IMG/VR virus record: IMGVR_UViG_3300021959_000390
Span: 1-23,750 of that record
DNA from: a virus
DNA length: 23,750 bases
Direction: 5' to 3' (one strand)
The notes under the pieces are model-generated. The model ran no database searches and was not told the origin of the DNA. It saw nothing but the letters and a program-made list of their open reading frames with translations. Positions 20,478 to 23,750 of the stretch are shown piece by piece. The position numbers were made by a program, and so were the translations under genes. Numbering within the stretch: position 1 is the stretch's first letter; each line of letters begins with the position of its first letter.

Positions 20478-21210
20478 AGGCATATACATACCTCTCGAGT
20501 TGTGGAATCTTGGCGAGCTGCACCCAAATGAAAGGGTACTGCTTGCCGAGGTTGCCAGCTTCGAGGATAAGAATAAACCATGCTTTGCAGGAAACGAACA
20601 CTTTGCCAACCTGCTCAACGTATCAACGGCCACGGCGCGGGGCTACATTTCCAAGCTTGTCAACGCTGGTTTTCTTGTCCGAGAGGGTGACAGATACAAC
20701 CGACGACTGCGTAGAATAGCGCAAACGAGTGCGCAGAATAGCGCAGACGAGTGCGTAGATTCACGCAGACGAGTGCGCAAATCCGCGCAAACGAGTGCGC
20801 AGAATTCAGCACATACTATATCAACTACTATATCAACTACTAATACATCTACTAATAGTGCGAAAGTGTTGAATGTTGTTTTGCCGTTTCAATCGGAAAA
20901 ATTTGAAGCCGCATGGAACGAATGGAAAGACTACAAACACACAGACCACCGATTTAGATACAAATCGCCCAAAAGCGAACAGCGGGCACTAATCAAACTC
21001 CAAAATGAACACACTGAAGAAACAGACGCAATCGACGCAATACATACAGCAATTGCAAACGGATGGAAAGGCTTGGTATTTAACTCACCCAAAGGCGGGG
21101 GAGCTAACAAGCGGCGAGCGGATAACCTTGAAAGAGATGTCAACCGCGAAAAGCTTGCAGAATTTGCAAGAACTGGACGTATCACGCCTGACGCTTCAAA
21201 CGTGCTTTGA
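20467..21210 (+). CDS. Replication initiator with winged-helix domain, origin inside gene
   Basis: 247 residues from a TTG start that overlaps the nuclease stop. Residues about 1-75 form a winged helix (LHPNERVLLAEVASFEDKN, then FANLLNVSTATARGYISKL and FLVREG), as in phage replisome organisers. A low-complexity linker (about 77-131) is coded by DNA repeats that look like an origin: four 22-bp iterons then AT-rich 12-mers. The C-terminal part (about 140-247, FEAAWNEWKDYKHT and AIHTAIANGWKGLVFN) resembles the C-terminal domains of phage initiators that recruit a helicase or loader. The layout is like lambda O. No polymerase or helicase gene is visible in the window, so host enzymes are presumably used. 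Confidence 0.78.
   Translation: MKRKGIYIPLELWNLGELHPNERVLLAEVASFEDKNKPCFAGNEHFANLLNVSTATARGYISKLVNAGFLVREGDRYNRRLRRIAQTSAQNSADECVDSRRRVRKSAQTSAQNSAHTISTTISTTNTSTNSAKVLNVVLPFQSEKFEAAWNEWKDYKHTDHRFRYKSPKSEQRALIKLQNEHTEETDAIDAIHTAIANGWKGLVFNSPKGGGANKRRADNLERDVNREKLAEFARTGRITPDASNVL
20697..20806 (+). repeat. Tandem 22-bp iterons inside the initiator gene
   Basis: Four tandem 22-bp copies at 20719-20740, 20741-20762, 20763-20784 and 20785-20806, plus a degenerate copy at 20697-20718. Each contains the dyad GCGCA-N6-TGCGC or a one-base variant around ACGAG. The period of 22 is not a multiple of three, so the encoded peptide changes frame at each copy. The repeat is thus conserved as DNA, not as protein. 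22 bp is about two helical turns, placing all sites on one face. Confidence 0.9.
20815..20860 (+). repeat. AT-rich 12-mer repeats, candidate unwinding element
   Basis: ACTATATCAACT occurs twice in tandem (20815-20826, 20827-20838), followed by ACTAATACATCT (20839-20850) and the partial ACTAATAGTG (20851-20860). They encode a Thr/Ser/Asn-rich linker, so protein-level repetition cannot be excluded for this part. Confidence 0.75.
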
Positions 21211-21709
21211 GGGCACAAACGTGCGCACGGCATTGGTATGCGACGAAGCACCAACACGCGCGGCACTTATCGGTATGTTAAGCCGCTGCGTAAAGTTTAT
21301 CGACGCAAATAAGACGCTTACAGAACCTGAACACATAGCGATGACCGTAAACGAGCTTGTTCAGCAATTCCCAACGTTTACGCTTGAAGATTGGCGCTTG
21401 TGCCTGTACATGATGGCAAAAGAGAGCTTTGGACCGTACTACGAGCGGCTGAAGTTGGCGCAGTTTGTCGATTGCTTTACCAAATACGACCAACTGAAGC
21501 AGCCAGTGATTCAAACCATACGCGAGAACGAACGCAAAGACGCCGAGCGGATGCAGCAGGAAGCCATGAGGCATTTGCAGCCCGAATACGCCACCGAAAT
21601 CAACCCAGTGGCATCAAGGGTACACCCAGCCGATTGGATGGCAGGAACGAACCGCCTGACGTACACAGAGCGCGATGAGATGCAGAAACGACAGAAGCAA
21701 GGACAATGA
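21137..21709 (+). CDS. Unknown protein downstream of initiator, possible helicase-loader analogue
   Basis: 190 residues starting at ATG 21137, 74 bases inside the end of the initiator gene; a longer form from 21005 would overlap it by over 200 bases and is less likely. The protein is helical: FEGTNVRTALVCDEAPTRAA, then EHIAMTVNELVQQFPTFTLE, LEDWRLCLYMMAKESFGPYY and a charged C-terminal coiled region. No Walker motif is visible. The place matches lambda P next to O, and the FTLEDWRLCLYMMAKESFGP block recalls proteins found beside initiators in Bacteroidota elements, but the loader role is inference. It overlaps the next gene by ATGA. Confidence 0.66.
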   Translation: MSTAKSLQNLQELDVSRLTLQTCFEGTNVRTALVCDEAPTRAALIGMLSRCVKFIDANKTLTEPEHIAMTVNELVQQFPTFTLEDWRLCLYMMAKESFGPYYERLKLAQFVDCFTKYDQLKQPVIQTIRENERKDAERMQQEAMRHLQPEYATEINPVASRVHPADWMAGTNRLTYTERDEMQKRQKQGQ

Positions 21710-22497
21710 AGACGGTAACAAGCGTGAGCGGCGGGCAGTCGTCGGCATACATAGCGGCAAATTACCCCAGCGACTACCTTGTTTTTGCTTTGGTTACAAC
21801 AGACGACGCAAAATGTAAACACCCTGACCCAATATTGCGAAAGATGGCGAGCGACAAGATTGGCCGCGAGTTCATTGGCACGCTTGAAGAGGATACAATT
21901 TTAGAAACCATTTTCGAGCTTGAGCAATGGCTGCAACAGGAAGTTCATTGGGTTGCTGGCTTACCATTTGAGCAGATAATTGACAAAAAAAGCGGGTATT
22001 TACCGAATATTATGGCGCGATACTGCACGACCGAAATGAAGATTAAACCAATGTTTGATTGGTGGCAAAATACGATTGGCAAACCCGTTCAAATGCAAAT
22101 TGGATTTAGACAAGGCGAAGAACGCAGGGCAAAGAATATGCTTGATAAATGTGTTGATGGATTGCGTCAGTTTGGTAAAGTCGGATGGCAGAAGCCTGTT
22201 TTTCCTCTTATTGACAACGGCATAAAACGCGATAAAATCGTGAAATATTGGGATGATATACCGTTACCATTCGCACAGCAAAACAATTGCGTGGGATGCT
22301 TTCACCGCAATGCCTTGGTACTGCGCAAAAAGTTTGACGACCACCCGAACAAAATGCAATGGTTTAAAGAGCAAGAACAACGCACTGGCAACCAATTTAA
22401 AAGCGAAATCAACTATACTAACATTGAAAAGCATCGACCACAAACGGAAATAGATTTTTCTGATTGGTCATGCGATTCAGGATACTGTGGACTATGA
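21706..22497 (+). CDS. PP-loop enzyme, PAPS-reductase-like family
   Basis: 263 residues. The N-terminal SVSGGQSSAY (S8-S13) is the PP-loop of ATP-pyrophosphatases. RYCTTEMKIKP (C107) and the IGFRQGEERR block are typical of PAPS-reductase/DndC-like proteins. NCVGC (C195, C198) and a C-terminal C256 and C261 (ending YCGL) could hold a metal or an iron-sulfur cluster, or carry sulfur. Such enzymes activate a substrate with ATP, for example for thiolation of nucleic acid or sulfate reduction. With no sulfate pathway nearby, DNA or RNA modification is my preferred guess. The gene is AT-richer than its neighbours. Coupled by ATGA at both ends. Confidence 0.78.
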   Translation: MKTVTSVSGGQSSAYIAANYPSDYLVFALVTTDDAKCKHPDPILRKMASDKIGREFIGTLEEDTILETIFELEQWLQQEVHWVAGLPFEQIIDKKSGYLPNIMARYCTTEMKIKPMFDWWQNTIGKPVQMQIGFRQGEERRAKNMLDKCVDGLRQFGKVGWQKPVFPLIDNGIKRDKIVKYWDDIPLPFAQQNNCVGCFHRNALVLRKKFDDHPNKMQWFKEQEQRTGNQFKSEINYTNIEKHRPQTEIDFSDWSCDSGYCGL

Positions 22498-22880
22498 CAC
22501 CAATTGAACAATTTTGGGCGGACCTGATGGAGTCACGCCGCTACATGATAACCGAGGTTTACGGCGCTGAATGTGCAAGCCGATATCAACCGCACCACAT
22601 CGAAAAGGAGTATTTTCTGAAGCATAACGGCACGTTTTCAGCGCATCCAAGCGTAACAGAACACACCGCTGCATTTTGGGAGATGTGCAACCAACACTAT
22701 CCGCATAAGCGCGCGGCATATGAGCGCAAACTAAAAAGCAACTGGCACAGCGTACAGCAAACGGACGAATACAAAATGCGCAAGCGTGAACGCGAACAGC
22801 TAAAAGATTACATTAGCGACGCAATCAACGGTAATGGCAAAGAAGCAGACGCACGCACAACTAAAAAAGAAAGTCGATGA
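22494..22880 (+). CDS. Basic unknown protein
   Basis: 128 residues beginning MTPIEQFWADLMESRRYMI. It has many His and aromatic residues in the middle (ASRYQPHHIEKEYFLKHNG, then HTAAFWEMCNQHYPHKRAAY) and a Lys/Arg-rich helical tail with KMRKREREQLKDYI. The ATG overlaps the previous stop (ATGA), which is better than an upstream non-ATG extension. The last 47 bases overlap the NinG-like gene. No family recognised; the basic tail suggests nucleic-acid binding. Confidence 0.66.
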   Translation: MTPIEQFWADLMESRRYMITEVYGAECASRYQPHHIEKEYFLKHNGTFSAHPSVTEHTAAFWEMCNQHYPHKRAAYERKLKSNWHSVQQTDEYKMRKREREQLKDYISDAINGNGKEADARTTKKESR

Positions 22881-23310
22881 ATGGTTTTCGAAATGCATTA
22901 GATACCGAGCGGCAGACAGCGCAGGATTCGCCGAATGCTTTACCTGCCACACACGTCACCACGTTGGGCATCTCCATTGCGGACATTTTGCAAGCAGGAG
23001 GCACATGGCCACCCGTTGGCACGACCCAGCCGACGGAATCGGTAACACAGCCCCGCAGTGCGTTGCCTGCAATCTGTACGACCAAGGACGGCAGTGGTAT
23101 TTCGGTCAACGAATTGACAGCCTTAAGCGCGGCAGAGCTGCGGAGATTATGCGACTCGCAAAAGATAACCGACCGTATCCAATTGCAGAACTTAGAGAAC
23201 TGCACGATAGATATCAAAGAGAGGCTAACGCCATCAGCAATGAAACGCCTGCAGTCTTACGACGACCAGCAAAAACTAAGCAGGATAAGAAAGATAAGGC
23301 GAAAGCTTGA
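22834..23310 (+). CDS. ninG: NinG/Rap-like recombination endonuclease
   Basis: 158 residues matching lambda NinG (Rap) family features: KKKVDEWFSKCIRYRAAD, a Cys pair in ECFTC (C35, C38), then LHCGHFASRRHMATRW with His/Cys residues and QCVACN (C76, C79, N80). The GHF...RW and C-x-x-C-N blocks form the zinc and HNH-like active site. In lambda, Rap cuts branched recombination intermediates such as D-loops and Holliday junctions. It fits with the annealing, SSB-like and nuclease genes upstream. The Lys-rich C-terminal tail (KTKQDKKDKAKA) is probably disordered. Confidence 0.88.
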   Translation: MAKKQTHAQLKKKVDEWFSKCIRYRAADSAGFAECFTCHTRHHVGHLHCGHFASRRHMATRWHDPADGIGNTAPQCVACNLYDQGRQWYFGQRIDSLKRGRAAEIMRLAKDNRPYPIAELRELHDRYQREANAISNETPAVLRRPAKTKQDKKDKAKA

Positions 23311-23419
23311 GGAGCTTTACAATGAGCATAACAGCAAGAGCCAAAGCATATTTATTCGTAAGGCTTATCGTGATGAACTATATATCTTGACAGGATACCA
23401 CGGTTACTATCGTACCTAA
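23240..23419 (+). CDS. Small coiled unknown protein
   Basis: 59 residues from ATG 23240, overlapping the NinG-like gene by 71 bases: MKRLQSYDDQQKLSRIRKIR, then a helix LEELYNEHNSKSQSIFIRKA and YILTGYHGYYRT. The same frame is open further upstream, but that part only shadows NinG. Its stop TAA overlaps the HNH start by one base, which supports translation. No family recognised. Confidence 0.5.
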   Translation: MKRLQSYDDQQKLSRIRKIRRKLEELYNEHNSKSQSIFIRKAYRDELYILTGYHGYYRT

Positions 23420-23721
23420 TGGCGTATATACCCAAAGGAAGCAGGCGCAGCCCGTGGCACAATACAAGGTTAAAACAAGGGCAACGAGTCAACAGAGACA
23501 ACCGATACAGCTCTAAGCCGTGGCGCAGGTTGCGCGCTGCCTTTCTTCGGGAGAATCCAATCTGTATCGAGTGCAGTGAATTGGCTAACGTAGTCGACCA
23601 CATCACACCAGTAACACAAGGCGGTGACTTTTGGCGCGGTCCTTTCCAACCTATGTGCGACAGTTGCCACGCACGCAAGTCAAGGCTCGAACGTGCTGAT
23701 TTACAGGGGGGTAGGGGGTAG
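23419..23721 (+). CDS. HNH endonuclease, packaging associated
   Basis: 100 residues with a complete HNH site: C49 and C52 (NPICIEC), D60-H61 (VVDHITPV), then C80, C83, H84 and K87 (MCDSCHARK). The approach sequence (SSKPWRRLRAAFLREN) is typical of phage HNH proteins encoded next to the small terminase, which act with terminase to cut concatemer DNA at cos or pac. It ends in a G-rich stretch (coding LQGGRG). If the window is circular or terminally joined, it lies about 86 bases before the small terminase at 57. Confidence 0.93.
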   Translation: MAYIPKGSRRSPWHNTRLKQGQRVNRDNRYSSKPWRRLRAAFLRENPICIECSELANVVDHITPVTQGGDFWRGPFQPMCDSCHARKSRLERADLQGGRG

Positions 23722-23722
23722 A
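23705..23722 (+). other. G-rich end of HNH gene
   Basis: Two runs of five to six G within 18 bases cover the last codons of the HNH gene. I have seen similar G-rich 3' ends in phage HNH genes beside terminase, possibly linked to DNA cutting or packaging. The remaining bases to 23750 hold no gene. Confidence 0.3.
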
Positions 23723-23750
23723 GAAAACCATATGCACGTTATGAGAAAGT

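Larger units (their letters stand above)
20697..20860 (+). other. Predicted replication origin
   Basis: The iteron array followed directly by an AT-rich block of 12-mers has the classic layout of an initiator-binding array plus DNA unwinding element, and lies inside the gene for the probable initiator as in lambda ori within O. I infer the function from layout and gene context; no experimental signal is visible. Confidence 0.62.

Noticed and set aside
20815-20860. CRISPR-like or protein-only repeat
   Set aside because: Units are 12 bases without spacers. Protein-level repetition alone is possible for this part, but its place directly after the 22-bp iterons favours an unwinding element.
21005-21136. 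N-terminal extension of the gene after the initiator
   Set aside because: It would overlap the initiator by more than 200 bases and has low-complexity sequence; the ATG at 21137 gives a normal overlap.
22877-23239. Long upstream extension of the small coiled protein at 23240
   Set aside because: It runs in another frame of the NinG-like gene, whose zinc motifs are clear, and reads as low-complexity out-of-frame sequence.

Overview
This window reads as the late and part of the early region of a tailed phage (siphovirus, HK97-fold capsid, TP901-1-like tail tube). Every gene I can support lies on the + strand, tightly packed, often with ATGA-type stop/start overlaps. The host is most likely a member of the Bacteroidota. 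Starts rarely have a Shine-Dalgarno sequence. Several promoters match the Bacteroidota pattern (TTG, about 20 bases, TAnnTTTG). A DUF3127-like protein, a family I associate with Bacteroidota, is present. I see no tRNA, CRISPR array, integrase, CI-type repressor or insertion sequence.

Layout. 1-5046: packaging and head (small terminase, large terminase, portal, and one ORF fusing prohead protease to major capsid protein), closed by a strong terminator. 5120-9792: head-tail connector, head closure, gp10-like protein, and an unusual 950-residue protein joining a tail-terminator domain to a large fibre/adhesin, followed by a small unknown gene. 9811-15398: tail tube, two tail-assembly chaperone frames joined by a probable -1 frameshift, tape measure, and a large tail-tip protein. 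15398-16082: lysis cassette (two tiny membrane proteins and an M15 peptidase endolysin). 16075-16981: metallophosphoesterase and a small membrane protein. 16982-17905: small-gene region with repeated terminators, promoters and twin-ATG starts. 17903-21709: early genes, including a candidate annealing protein, an SSB-like protein, a small HTH protein, a PD-(D/E)XK-type nuclease, a winged-helix replication initiator and its downstream partner. 21706-23721: PP-loop (PAPS-reductase-like) enzyme, unknown basic protein, NinG-like protein, small coiled protein and an HNH endonuclease of the kind that works with terminase.

The most striking signals are: (1) a probable replication origin inside the initiator gene, made of four 22-bp iterons followed by AT-rich 12-mers, an arrangement like phage lambda O/ori; (2) the tail-terminator/adhesin fusion; (3) a protease-capsid fusion with an internal ATG exactly where a stand-alone capsid protein would begin; (4) a recurring promoter geometry in which the TAnnTTTG box ends 4 bases before an ATG, implying leaderless mRNAs or very short A-rich leaders.

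The HNH gene at the right end and the small terminase at the left end are normally neighbours, so the window could be a circular genome opened between them. The lack of a visible polymerase or helicase means either the phage relies on the host replisome or the genome extends beyond the window. All assignments come from reading the sequence; no database search was run.
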